NCBI GenBank assembly: GCA_035443885.1
Contig: DAOMNO010000014.1
Coordinates: forward strand, 28,712 to 92,711
Source of the DNA: DAOMNO01 sp035443885
GTDB taxonomy: Bacteria > Planctomycetota > Phycisphaerae > Phycisphaerales > SM1A02
Reading direction: 5' to 3'
Length of the DNA stretch: 64,000 bases
Positions 36,867 through 44,677 of the stretch are shown here, in pieces. Made by a program: the position numbers and the translations under genes. The notes under the pieces are model-generated. The model had not been told where the DNA came from. It was given only the letters and a program-made list of their open reading frames with translations, and did no database searches. The number at the start of each line of letters is the position of its first letter. Within the stretch, counting starts at the first letter, position 1.

Positions 36867-38507
36867 ATGCACATGGCTTCGGGCATCAGTCTTGCGAACA
36901 AGTGCCAGCTTCTTTTCGGCTTCTCGGTGATTGTCATCATCGCTGCGGCGCTGAGCGTGCCGTGGTTCCGCACGCCGTCCATCGTGCGCGAGGGCCAGTT
37001 CGAGGTGGCGCGTCAGTTGGCGGGCGCATGGCTCAGCGGCGAGATTCAACTCGGCGTGCTGGAGCAGCATCGCGGCACGAGTCGGCCTGCTCCGTTCGGC
37101 GGGCGCGGCGGCGCGGATTTCTCCTCGCTTGATGCTGGCCCGCTGTGGATCCGACTCGTGCGCGTGGATGAGATCGAAGACCAGGGCGATGAGCTTGATC
37201 CGTTCGTCGCAGCGGCTCTTCGCAAAGCGCGAGCGAATGAAGCGGTAACCGAGCACGCCTCCATGGCGCGAACGGGCGGCCAGCAGGTGTATCGCTATGC
37301 GCGGCTCATTCGCGAATCGCAGCGGCGGACGATTCGCGATCCTGCGATCGCGGATTTCGCAGCACCGGCGTTTGAGTCCGGCGTGGCAGATCCGCTCTGG
37401 GCGATCCTCATCATTGATCGCAAGAGCATGTTGGCGGAAGGCCAGCTTCTTCGCAGCAGAATCTTTATCATCGCAGCGGGCATCGCAGCGAGCCTTACCG
37501 CGATTCTGGTGTTCTATTTCATTCTTACCAAACTGATCTTCTCGCCTGTGCGCACGCTGCGCGAAACGACGGAGCAGGTGCAGAAGGGCGACCTCGCGAT
37601 TCGGTCGCAGATCAAAACGGGCGACGAGTTCGAACAGCTTTCTGGCGCGTTCAACTCCATGCTCGATCAGGTGGAGCAAAGCCAGGCGCAGCTGCGATCG
37701 ATCAACGAAGGACTTGACCTCAAGCTCACCGAGCTTGCGCAAGCCAACATTGGTTTGTACGAATCGAACCGGTTGAAGAGCGAGTTTGTGGCGAATGTAA
37801 GCCACGAGCTGCGCACGCCGCTCAATTCCATCATCGGTTTTGCGGAACTGCTCATTGAGCTGGCGGAATCGGACACGAACGCAGACCCGAAGCGCAGGCG
37901 TTACCTCACGAACATTCTTTCAAGCGGCCGCGCGTTGCTCGACATGATCAACGAGCTGCTCGATATGGCGAAGATCGAAGCGGGTCGCATGGAAGTGAAC
38001 ATCGAGCCGACGAGTGTGGGCGATCTGGTGGAAGGCCTGGTCGCGATTATGCGGCCGCAATCGCAGGCGAAGCAGATCACTGTGCAGGCGAAGATCAGCC
38101 CAAACGTGCCCGTCATCGAAACCGACCCCGGCAAGCTGCAGCAGATTCTCTACAACTTCCTGTCCAACGCGATCAAGTTCACGCCTTCGGGCGGCACGGT
38201 TACGATTGCTGCGACGCGCATCACGCGGCAGGACAACTCACTCGGCGTGCGGCTGAGCGTTGCAGATACCGGCCCCGGCATTCCTGAGGACATGCAGGAC
38301 GTGATCTTCGAGAAGTTTCGTCAGGTTGATTCAAGCCACACGCGCGAGCACGCGGGCACGGGCCTTGGGTTGGCGATCTGCCGCGAGCTGGCGCAAATGC
38401 TTGGCGCGACGGTGTCGTTCGTCTCCACGCCGGGGCAGGGGGCGACGTTCTTTGTCGATCTCCCCGCGACACACCAGCCGCAGGAACTCAAGCCGCTGAT
38501 GGGATGA
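36867..38507 (+). CDS. Membrane sensor histidine kinase
   Basis: A 546-residue sensor. One helix near the N-terminus (about 12-32) and one at about 196-217 (IFIIAAGIAASLTAILVFYFIL) bracket a periplasmic domain of about 160 residues; a HAMP domain follows. HisKA holds the phosphorylated His313 (FVANVSHELRTPLNS). The HATPase domain has N-box ILYNFLSNAIKF, G1 DTGPGIPEDM and G2 GTGLGLAICREL. All catalytic boxes are present. No response regulator gene is adjacent, so its partner is elsewhere. The start may instead be the ATG at 36873. Confidence 0.92.
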   Translation: MHMASGISLANKCQLLFGFSVIVIIAAALSVPWFRTPSIVREGQFEVARQLAGAWLSGEIQLGVLEQHRGTSRPAPFGGRGGADFSSLDAGPLWIRLVRVDEIEDQGDELDPFVAAALRKARANEAVTEHASMARTGGQQVYRYARLIRESQRRTIRDPAIADFAAPAFESGVADPLWAILIIDRKSMLAEGQLLRSRIFIIAAGIAASLTAILVFYFILTKLIFSPVRTLRETTEQVQKGDLAIRSQIKTGDEFEQLSGAFNSMLDQVEQSQAQLRSINEGLDLKLTELAQANIGLYESNRLKSEFVANVSHELRTPLNSIIGFAELLIELAESDTNADPKRRRYLTNILSSGRALLDMINELLDMAKIEAGRMEVNIEPTSVGDLVEGLVAIMRPQSQAKQITVQAKISPNVPVIETDPGKLQQILYNFLSNAIKFTPSGGTVTIAATRITRQDNSLGVRLSVADTGPGIPEDMQDVIFEKFRQVDSSHTREHAGTGLGLAICRELAQMLGATVSFVSTPGQGATFFVDLPATHQPQELKPLMG

Positions 38508-38518
38508 AGCGTGGCGAG

Positions 38519-39640
38519 CTAGTTCGCGGCGTGCACAAGCTGTTCTGCAATCTGCACGGCGTTCAGCGCAGCGCCTTTGCGAAGCTGGTCGCCCGCGACG
38601 AAGAGGTCCAATCCCCTGCCGGGTGGCTGACTGATATCCGCGCGAATGCGCCCGACGAGCACATCATCCTGACCGGACGCATCCAGCGGTTCAGGGAAGC
38701 GGTTCGCCTGTCGATCGTCAATGATGCGCACGCCCGGCGCGCGTGAGAGAATGTCGCGCGCCTGAGCTTCCGTCATCGAACCGCGGAACGTGATGTTGAT
38801 GGCTTCGCAATGCGCACGAAGCACCGGCACGCGAACGCAGGTGGCGGTGATGCGCGGTGCGTCGTCGCGGCCCTCACAATTCCAAATCTTGTGCGTCTCA
38901 CGCAGCAGCTTCATCTCTTCTTCGTTGTAACCTTCCGGCCCGATCTTCGAGTTGTGGCTGAAGAGGTTGAACAGGTATTGCCTGCCCAGCACATCCTGCG
39001 TGAACGGGCGACCGGCTGCATAGTCGTGCGCCTGCTGCTCCAGTTCAGCCATCATCGCTGCGCCGCCGCCGGACGCGGCCTGATAGGTGCTCACCACCAT
39101 ACGTTCGATACCGCCGCTTCCCGCAGCGCGGTGCAGAGGCGTTACCGCCATGAGCGCGATGATGGTGGAGCAGTTCGGATTCGCAATGATGCGGCCTCTG
39201 TTGGATTGTGATGTTTCGAGTGCATCGCCGTTGATCTCCGGCACGATGAGCGGCACGTCCTTCTCCATGCGGAACGCGCTGGAGTTGTCGATGACGACGA
39301 CCCCCGCCTTCGCTGCGATCGGTGCGAACTGTCGGCTGATCGACCCGCCCGCGGAGAAGATAGCGATCTCGACTCCTTCAAAGGCGCGCTCGGTCAGTTC
39401 CTCAACGATGAGCGATTCGCCCCGATAGGGGATTGACGATCCGGCGGAGCGGGCTGAAGCAAGCAGGCGCAAGCGGTTCGCGGGGAATGCACGATCCGCC
39501 AGAATCGCCAGCACTTCACGGCCGACCGCGCCGGTGGCACCCGCGATGGCAAGCATGGGCGTGTGGCCGCGAGTGTCGGTGAGCGAGGAAACACGGGGCG
39601 GGGCGGTCGAAGTCGGCGTGCGTGTCATGGGCATATCCAT
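38519..39640 (-). CDS. asd: Aspartate-semialdehyde dehydrogenase
   Basis: A 373-residue enzyme for the NADPH-dependent reduction of aspartyl phosphate in Lys/Thr/Met and diaminopimelate synthesis. After an N-terminal extension, the nucleotide fold starts LAIAGATGAVGREVLAIL. The active-site Cys is in NPNCSTIIALMAV, the phosphate-binding Arg/Glu region in EINGDAL, and a substrate-binding His/Arg stretch in RVPVLRAHCEAINI. The three nearby Mets (39640, 39634, 39628) leave the start uncertain, and the first 28 residues are not conserved. The 3' end is 11 bp from the convergent kinase gene. Confidence 0.95.
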   Translation of the reverse strand: MDMPMTRTPTSTAPPRVSSLTDTRGHTPMLAIAGATGAVGREVLAILADRAFPANRLRLLASARSAGSSIPYRGESLIVEELTERAFEGVEIAIFSAGGSISRQFAPIAAKAGVVVIDNSSAFRMEKDVPLIVPEINGDALETSQSNRGRIIANPNCSTIIALMAVTPLHRAAGSGGIERMVVSTYQAASGGGAAMMAELEQQAHDYAAGRPFTQDVLGRQYLFNLFSHNSKIGPEGYNEEEMKLLRETHKIWNCEGRDDAPRITATCVRVPVLRAHCEAINITFRGSMTEAQARDILSRAPGVRIIDDRQANRFPEPLDASGQDDVLVGRIRADISQPPGRGLDLFVAGDQLRKGAALNAVQIAEQLVHAAN

Positions 39641-39850
39641 CCAATCGTAGCGATTTCACGGCCAGGAATCGGCAGGTTTCCGGACTCAACAACAGGGTTT
39701 CGGGCTAGGATGTCGTTCCGGTTGGATGTGCAGCGAGGTTCCGCCCGATCTGTAGAACTGACCGGCCCGGTTGCTCGCCGGGTCTTGCGGCGTGCGGCTT
39801 TGGCCGCGCCCCGCGGCTGTTTCGGCAACGTTTAGCCTGTGGAGTCCATC

Positions 39851-42565
39851 ATGCGAAGATATGCCTCGACCCTGATCGCCCTGCTCGCCCTGACCGCTTT
39901 CACTTCCGACGCCTGGGCGCAACGCAGCGGCGGGTCAAGCAACTTCCCGCCCTTTGAGGAAGTGAGCAAGGATCATGAGCAGGTCATTTCCACCGCTGGC
40001 GGCGGTCGCTCGCTCTACACCATCTATGTGAATAAGCAGCGCCATCGTGCGATCGCGGAGCTGCCGCCGAATTTTGAAGGTCAGCGCATCTTCATCGCCA
40101 CCACGATCGCGGGTGGTTCGCGGCAGACCGGCCACCAGTGGACCGACACGTACGCCTACTGGACTCGCCACGACGACCAGCTCGTGCTGATGGAACCGAA
40201 CATCCGCAGGCAGGCGCGCGGCGGGCCGCGTGATGCAGAGCTTCGCAGCGCGGTGGAGCGCACGTATCAGGATCGTGTGCTGCTTTCGACCAAGATTCTC
40301 TGCATGGGTCCGAATCGCGGGCCGGTGATCGACCTCAACGATCTGCTCATCCGCAACTCTCGCGTGCTCACGGGTCTCAGCGGCAACGCGGCCCTCGCCC
40401 GCATCGGCGATATCAAGGCCTTCCCGCAGAACGTCGAGATTCCCGTCACCATTCCGATGGATGGCGGTGAACTGACCACGCTGCACTACTCCATCAGCAC
40501 GATTCCCCGCAGCGACTACAAGCCGCGAGAAGCAGACGAGCGCGTCGGCTACTTCATGACGGTGTTCAAGGACTTCACCAGGCATGAAGCGGGCGGCGAT
40601 CAGTTCGTGCGCTACATCAATCGCTGGCACCTTCAGAAGCGCGATCCGCAGCTTCGCCTCTCGCCGCCGGTGGAGCCGATCATTTTCTATATCGAGCACA
40701 CCGTTCCCGTGCGATATCGCCGGTATGTCCGCGAGGGCATTCTGGACTGGAACAAGGCTTTCGAGCGGATCGGCATTGTCGATGCTATTGAGGTGCGCCA
40801 GCAGGATGCACGCACCGGCGCGTACATGGATATCTATCCTGAAGACGTGCGATACAACTTCTTCCGGTGGATCAGCTCTGAGCGTGCGTTCGCGATGGGC
40901 CCCAGCCGCGTCAACCCGGAAACGGGCCAGATTCTCGACGCCAACATCATCTTCGATGATTCGATGCTCAAGCTGTGGGCGATGCGATACAAGGAAATGG
41001 TCGCGGCGTATGGCTTGCAGGGGCTTGATCCTGAAACGCTGCGTTTTATGGAAGAGCGGCCACTGTGGGATCCCATCGCACGGTTTGATCGAGTGGACCC
41101 GGAGCGTGAGGCGATTCTGAGCGATCCGGACCTGACGGATGATCAGAAGGCGGATCTGCTTGGCGAGCCGATCGCGCCGCCGCGCAGTCGCCTAATGACG
41201 CGCGTTGTGCAGCAGAGCCATCACTGCGACTTTGGTCACGGTGCGGTGCTCCAGATGCAGACAGCGAACCTCGCGATGCAGCTCATGGCAGATACGCTGA
41301 TGGGCAAGGATGTCGAGATGATCGACGGTGTGCCTGAGGATTACCTCGGCGCGATGCTTAAGTACGTCGTGTCGCATGAAGTTGGCCACACGCTCGGCCT
41401 GAGGCACAATTTCAAGGCGGCGTCCTGGCTTTCGCTGGAAGAGATCGCGCAGCGTCGCGGCCAGCCGCAGGTCAGTTCAGTCATGGACTACGCTGCGACG
41501 TTCATCCCGCCCACGCCGGACACCCCCCGTGGCGACTGGGCGACGCCTTCGATCGGTCCATACGACTACTGGGCGATTGAGCATGGCTACACCTTGGATG
41601 AGAAACGCCGCGCGGAACTGCTGAAGCAGGTCGCACAGCCTGAGTATCAGTACGCGACCGACGAAGACCGCTCCGGCCCGGACCCGTACGTCGATGTGTG
41701 GATTCTCGGTTCCGATCCGATGGAGTGGGCGCGTGTGCGACTGGAACTGGTCAACACGATGCGCGAGAAGTTGCTGGACAAGGCTGTTGAGGACGGCCAG
41801 CCGTGGTACCTGCTCCGAAGGGCGTATGAGCAACTGCTCGGTGAACACCTCGGTGCGCTGCGCGTGGCGAGCCGATTTGTGGGCGGCGTGCATGTGAACC
41901 GCGATCGAAAGGGCGACCCAGAGAATCGCGACCCCATGACGCCGGTCGATCCTGCCCGTCAGCGCGAGGCCCTCAAGTTTGTCATCGACAATGCGTTCGA
42001 CGATGCGAAGTTCGATGTGAGGCCTGAAGTGCTTCGCAAGCTGACCACCAACCGCTTCAGCCACTGGGGTGCGGTAGGTTCGGGCGGCGATGTGGCGTTC
42101 CCCATTCACGATCGCATCGCGCAGATTCAGAGCTTTGCGATGCTGTACCTGATGAACCCCGGTACGCTCGGCCGCGTGTACGACAACGAAATGCGCACCC
42201 CTCATGACGAGGACGCACTGACGCTGACGGAACTGCTTAGTGCGGTGGTGGATTCGGTGTTCACGGAGTTCGACGGCGTGCGCGAGGAGCGCGTGTTCAC
42301 CGATCGCCAGCCGATGATCTCAAGCCTGCGGCGGAATCTGCAATCGGAACTGGTTGATCGCCTGATTGACCTGAGTTCGGCAACGTCGCGTATGCCCCGC
42401 CCGGTGCAGACGCTGTGTATGCATCACCTTCGCAGGCTCGACGAACGACTGCAGGCGTTGCTGAAGACCGAGAACACGGAAATCGACTCATACACACACG
42501 CCCACTTGAAGGACCTCAACGTGCGGATCGACCGGGCGCTGAATGCGGTGTACATGGCACGGTGA
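39851..42565 (+). CDS. Large secreted zinc metalloprotease, DUF5117/DUF4953 type
   Basis: A 904-residue exported protein starting at 39851 (signal peptide MRRYASTLIALLALTAFTSDAWA; TGTGGAG before it). The gluzincin/metzincin-like motif HEVGHTLGLRHNF starts at about residue 509, which is a typical HExxHxxGxxH with Met-turn candidate SVMDY downstream. The N-terminal part (residues 30-450) has the DUF5117 layout and the C-terminal part the DUF4953-type. It is probably a periplasmic or secreted protease. A strong terminator follows. Residue numbering refers to the start given here. Confidence 0.87.
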   Translation: MRRYASTLIALLALTAFTSDAWAQRSGGSSNFPPFEEVSKDHEQVISTAGGGRSLYTIYVNKQRHRAIAELPPNFEGQRIFIATTIAGGSRQTGHQWTDTYAYWTRHDDQLVLMEPNIRRQARGGPRDAELRSAVERTYQDRVLLSTKILCMGPNRGPVIDLNDLLIRNSRVLTGLSGNAALARIGDIKAFPQNVEIPVTIPMDGGELTTLHYSISTIPRSDYKPREADERVGYFMTVFKDFTRHEAGGDQFVRYINRWHLQKRDPQLRLSPPVEPIIFYIEHTVPVRYRRYVREGILDWNKAFERIGIVDAIEVRQQDARTGAYMDIYPEDVRYNFFRWISSERAFAMGPSRVNPETGQILDANIIFDDSMLKLWAMRYKEMVAAYGLQGLDPETLRFMEERPLWDPIARFDRVDPEREAILSDPDLTDDQKADLLGEPIAPPRSRLMTRVVQQSHHCDFGHGAVLQMQTANLAMQLMADTLMGKDVEMIDGVPEDYLGAMLKYVVSHEVGHTLGLRHNFKAASWLSLEEIAQRRGQPQVSSVMDYAATFIPPTPDTPRGDWATPSIGPYDYWAIEHGYTLDEKRRAELLKQVAQPEYQYATDEDRSGPDPYVDVWILGSDPMEWARVRLELVNTMREKLLDKAVEDGQPWYLLRRAYEQLLGEHLGALRVASRFVGGVHVNRDRKGDPENRDPMTPVDPARQREALKFVIDNAFDDAKFDVRPEVLRKLTTNRFSHWGAVGSGGDVAFPIHDRIAQIQSFAMLYLMNPGTLGRVYDNEMRTPHDEDALTLTELLSAVVDSVFTEFDGVREERVFTDRQPMISSLRRNLQSELVDRLIDLSSATSRMPRPVQTLCMHHLRRLDERLQALLKTENTEIDSYTHAHLKDLNVRIDRALNAVYMAR

Positions 42566-42600
42566 GTGCAGTCCGCCGATAACGTGATGAGTGTGCTCAA

Positions 42601-42627
42601 GCCCGCCGCGCTCCGGCGGGCTTTTTC
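42601..42627 (+). terminator. Rho-independent terminator after the metalloprotease gene
   Basis: Eight-base GC-rich stem (42601-42608 with 42614-42621), five-base loop and a run of five T. It insulates the downstream PEP-CTERM unit. Confidence 0.85.
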
Positions 42628-42668
42628 ACGCGCAGAGCGGCGCCGGTGCATCGATCCATACCAATAAC

Positions 42669-42687
42669 ATAAAACGCTGCATTTTAT
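42669..42687. promoter_or_regulatory. Palindrome upstream of PEP-CTERM gene A promoter
   Basis: ATAAAACGCTGCATTTTAT, a 19-base near-palindrome (one mismatched pair), 12 bases before the -35 box. Copy B at 43664 is perfectly palindromic, and the pair at position 8 changes from G-C to A-T, keeping symmetry. A dimeric regulator site is plausible. Confidence 0.55.
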
Positions 42688-42699
42688 GGACTTACACCC

Positions 42700-42727
42700 T
42701 TGACGTCTTTTCCGGCATGTTCATACT
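42700..42727 (+). promoter_or_regulatory. Sigma-70-type promoter of PEP-CTERM gene A
   Basis: TTGACG (42700-42705) and CATACT (42722-42727) are separated by 16 bases. The boxes are kept in copy B while the spacer has diverged at the same length, which supports function. Predicted transcript start near 42734, giving a leader of about 265 nt. Confidence 0.6.
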
Positions 42728-42734
42728 GAAGGGG

Positions 42735-42998
42735 TTCGGTTGATAGTGAGCGCGACGAATGGGTGGCCAGTTTTTCTGCGCGATTCGAGACGCACACGTC
42801 AGCCTGACGCCGAGGGGCCGAAGGCGTGATCTGAAAGCATGATCGCGCTTCGGCAGGAGAAGAGAAAGATTCGGACAGTGTTGTCGCGGGCCTTTCTCAC
42901 AACTGCGTGTGTCTTCGCGGACATCGCAGGGCTTTTCGTGTCCCATGGTGGGAGACGAGTTCTTTTCGAAAAGAAAGAAAGAAGGAAGGAAGAAGAAT
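42735..42998 (+). ncRNA. Conserved 5' leader of PEP-CTERM gene A, candidate cis-regulatory RNA
   Basis: Bases 42799-42980 match 43794-43975 with two substitutions and no indel, far more than the coding sequence does. Likely hairpins: ACGCC...GGCGT near 42807-42828, a GATC...GATC stem near 42828-42844, GTTGT...ACAAC near 42880-42903, CCC...GGG near 42941-42953 and a TTCTTTTCGAAAAGAA palindrome just before the ribosome site. I recognise no known riboswitch class. A short frame begins at the ATG at 42839. Confidence 0.5.
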
Positions 42999-43553
42999 AT
43001 GAAGAAGACGTATGCGCTTGCCGCTGTTGCGGCGCTGGGCATGACAGGTGCGGTCATGGCTGACACCCTGTACATCGACATGACCGGCTGGGAAACGTAC
43101 ACCGGGTTTGCGGCTCCAGGCGGTCTCAACAGCGAGACGATCGTTACTCTCGGCGCCGGTACGGAGATTGTGAACATTGAGTTCGTTGGCATTCAGCTTC
43201 AGATGTTCAACGGCAGCTGGGCAAGCGAGTTCACGGTTTCGGTGAACGACGGCCTCTCGTTCGACAACTTCTGGGATTCCACAATTCCCGGTGCGCCGAA
43301 CAATGGCAATCCTTTCGGCCCCGTTTCGGCCAACTTCGACAACCCCGGTCTCTTCGGCAGCGGTCCGTTCACGATGGTGAACGATGATCTCTGGATCTGT
43401 GTGTATGAGACTTGGAACGATGCAGGCAATGCGATCGACGCTCGCGTCATTGCAGGTGGCATCCTCATCACCTACAACCCGATCCCGGCTCCCGGCGCGC
43501 TCGCGCTGCTCGGCGTGGCTGGTCTCGTCGGCGTGCGCCGTCGTCGCGCGTAA
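42999..43553 (+). CDS. PEP-CTERM-like secreted protein A
   Basis: A 184-residue exported protein. AAGGAAGGAAG precedes the ATG at 42999; the signal peptide is MKKTYALAAVAALGMTGAVMA. The body is beta-rich, probably a jelly-roll-like fold (YIDMTGWETYTGF, SFDNFWDSTIPG). The C-terminus is PAPGALALLGVAGL followed by VGVRRRRA, a PEP-CTERM-like tripartite sorting signal (motif, helix, Arg cluster) in the form typical of Phycisphaerae, so cleavage by an exosortase and surface anchoring are predicted. No exosortase gene is in the window. It is the first of two tandem-duplicated genes. Confidence 0.82.
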   Translation: MKKTYALAAVAALGMTGAVMADTLYIDMTGWETYTGFAAPGGLNSETIVTLGAGTEIVNIEFVGIQLQMFNGSWASEFTVSVNDGLSFDNFWDSTIPGAPNNGNPFGPVSANFDNPGLFGSGPFTMVNDDLWICVYETWNDAGNAIDARVIAGGILITYNPIPAPGALALLGVAGLVGVRRRRA

Positions 43554-43584
43554 TCGCGAATCAGCTTTGATTTGAGTGTTCCTA

Positions 43585-43623
43585 AGCCGCCGGGCCTCAT
43601 CTGAGGTCCGGCGGTCTTTTTCA
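43585..43623 (+). terminator. Rho-independent terminator after PEP-CTERM gene A
   Basis: Long CG-rich stem (CCGCCGGGCCTCA with TGAGGTCCGGCGG; one G-U pair) and a run of T. It is closely related to the terminator after gene B. Confidence 0.85.
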
Positions 43624-43663
43624 CGCGCAAATCGGCATCAATGAATCAGCCTTAATAAATAAC

Positions 43664-43682
43664 ATAAAATACTGTATTTTAT
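43664..43682. promoter_or_regulatory. Palindrome upstream of PEP-CTERM gene B promoter
   Basis: ATAAAATACTGTATTTTAT, a perfect 19-base palindrome around a central T, 12 bases before the -35 box, exactly as in copy A at a lag of 995 bp. Confidence 0.58.
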
Positions 43683-43694
43683 GGACTTACACTC

Positions 43695-43722
43695 TTGACG
43701 GCCTTCGCTGCACGCCCATACT
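43695..43722 (+). promoter_or_regulatory. Sigma-70-type promoter of PEP-CTERM gene B
   Basis: TTGACG (43695-43700) and CATACT (43717-43722), spacer 16 bases, same geometry as for gene A. Predicted transcript start near 43729. Confidence 0.6.
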
Positions 43723-43729
43723 GAAAGGG

Positions 43730-43988
43730 TTCGGTTCGTGGTGAGCACGACGAGCAGGCGGCCGGTTTTTCCGCTTGATTTGAGATGCACACCTCAGCCT
43801 GACGCCGAGGGGCTGAAGGCGTGATCTGAAAGCATGATCGCGCTTCGGCAGGAGAAGAGAAAGATTCGGACAGTGTTGTCGCGGGCCTTTCTCACAACTG
43901 CGTGTGTCTTCGCGGACATCGCAGGGCTTTTCGTATCCCATGGTGGGAGACGAGTTCTTTTCGAAAAGAAAGAAGGAAGGAAGAAAAC
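43730..43988 (+). ncRNA. Conserved 5' leader of PEP-CTERM gene B, candidate cis-regulatory RNA
   Basis: Second copy of the structured leader; see gene A. The two differences in the inner 182 bases (C to T in a loop near 43814, G to A near 43935) fall in a loop and in a mismatched position of a stem. A 52-codon frame from the ATG at 43834 ends in TGA overlapping the main ATG (ATGA), which would allow translational coupling here but not in copy A. Confidence 0.5.
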
Positions 43989-44546
43989 ATGAAGAAAGTG
44001 CTTGGAATTCTCGGTGCCGGCGCACTGGCTTTGGGTGCGTTCGCTCAAGGCGCCAACGCGGATCTGGCAGACACCTATGTCTTCGACGTGTCAGGAATCT
44101 TCAGCAACGACGGCTTCGGCGCCGCGATCAATGAAGTGTTCCTGATCAACTTGGGTGAAAATGCGCACATCGTCGGCCTCGACTGGGATGTGACCCTTTT
44201 CGCTGATTCACCAAGCTGGCGATCGGAAATGATTGTCACGCTGTCCGATTCGACCGGTCTTGGTGGCATTAATCTTGCCCCCGCCGCTGGCGTGAACTCC
44301 CCCGGAACAGGCACCTACAGTGGTAGCGCTGACCTCGTCGATCTCGGTCTCGACTTCGTCCTTGGTGCAGATGGTCTGCTGCGCCTCGAGTTCTGGGAGA
44401 GCTTCGTCGATTACGCGGGTGACTGGGACGGCATCTGGGAGAGCGGAACGCTTACGATCCACTACAAGCCCATCCCCGCTCCCGGCGCGCTCGCGCTGCT
44501 CGGCGTGGCTGGTCTCGCTGGCATCGGTCGTCGTCGCCGCGCGTAA
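43989..44546 (+). CDS. PEP-CTERM-like secreted protein B
   Basis: A 185-residue paralogue of protein A starting at 43989 (GAAGGAAGGAAG before it). Signal peptide MKKVLGILGAGALALGAFAQGANA, beta-rich body (TYVFDVSGIFSNDGFG, SWRSEMIVTLSDS) and the same tail PAPGALALLGVAGL with an IGRRRR cluster. The central part is unlike protein A, whereas the leader, terminator and C-terminal coding bases are nearly the same. It is predicted to be exported and sorted by an exosortase. Function unknown; probably a surface or matrix protein. Confidence 0.82.
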   Translation: MKKVLGILGAGALALGAFAQGANADLADTYVFDVSGIFSNDGFGAAINEVFLINLGENAHIVGLDWDVTLFADSPSWRSEMIVTLSDSTGLGGINLAPAAGVNSPGTGTYSGSADLVDLGLDFVLGADGLLRLEFWESFVDYAGDWDGIWESGTLTIHYKPIPAPGALALLGVAGLAGIGRRRRA

Positions 44547-44579
44547 TCGCGAATCGGCTTCGATTTGAGTATTCCTATA

Positions 44580-44616
44580 CCGCCGGGCCTCATCTGAGGC
44601 CCGGCGGTGTGCTTTT
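44580..44616 (+). terminator. Strong hairpin terminator after PEP-CTERM gene B
   Basis: Perfect 13-base stem (44580-44592 with 44595-44607), followed after two bases by GCTTTT. Compare the terminator after gene A. Confidence 0.8.
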
Positions 44617-44677
44617 GGGCACGATCAGCGCACTTGAACCGCCGAAACGTTGATCGCGCTCGATATCATGTTGGACG

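Noticed and set aside
36108..37805. Open frame of 565 codons on the minus strand across the MBL-like and kinase genes
   Set aside because: Antisense to two well supported genes and low-complexity; a coding shadow.
42799..42980. Leader as a cyclic di-GMP, SAM, glycine or cobalamin riboswitch
   Set aside because: No conserved core of these classes is recognisable by eye; it is kept only as an unclassified candidate RNA.
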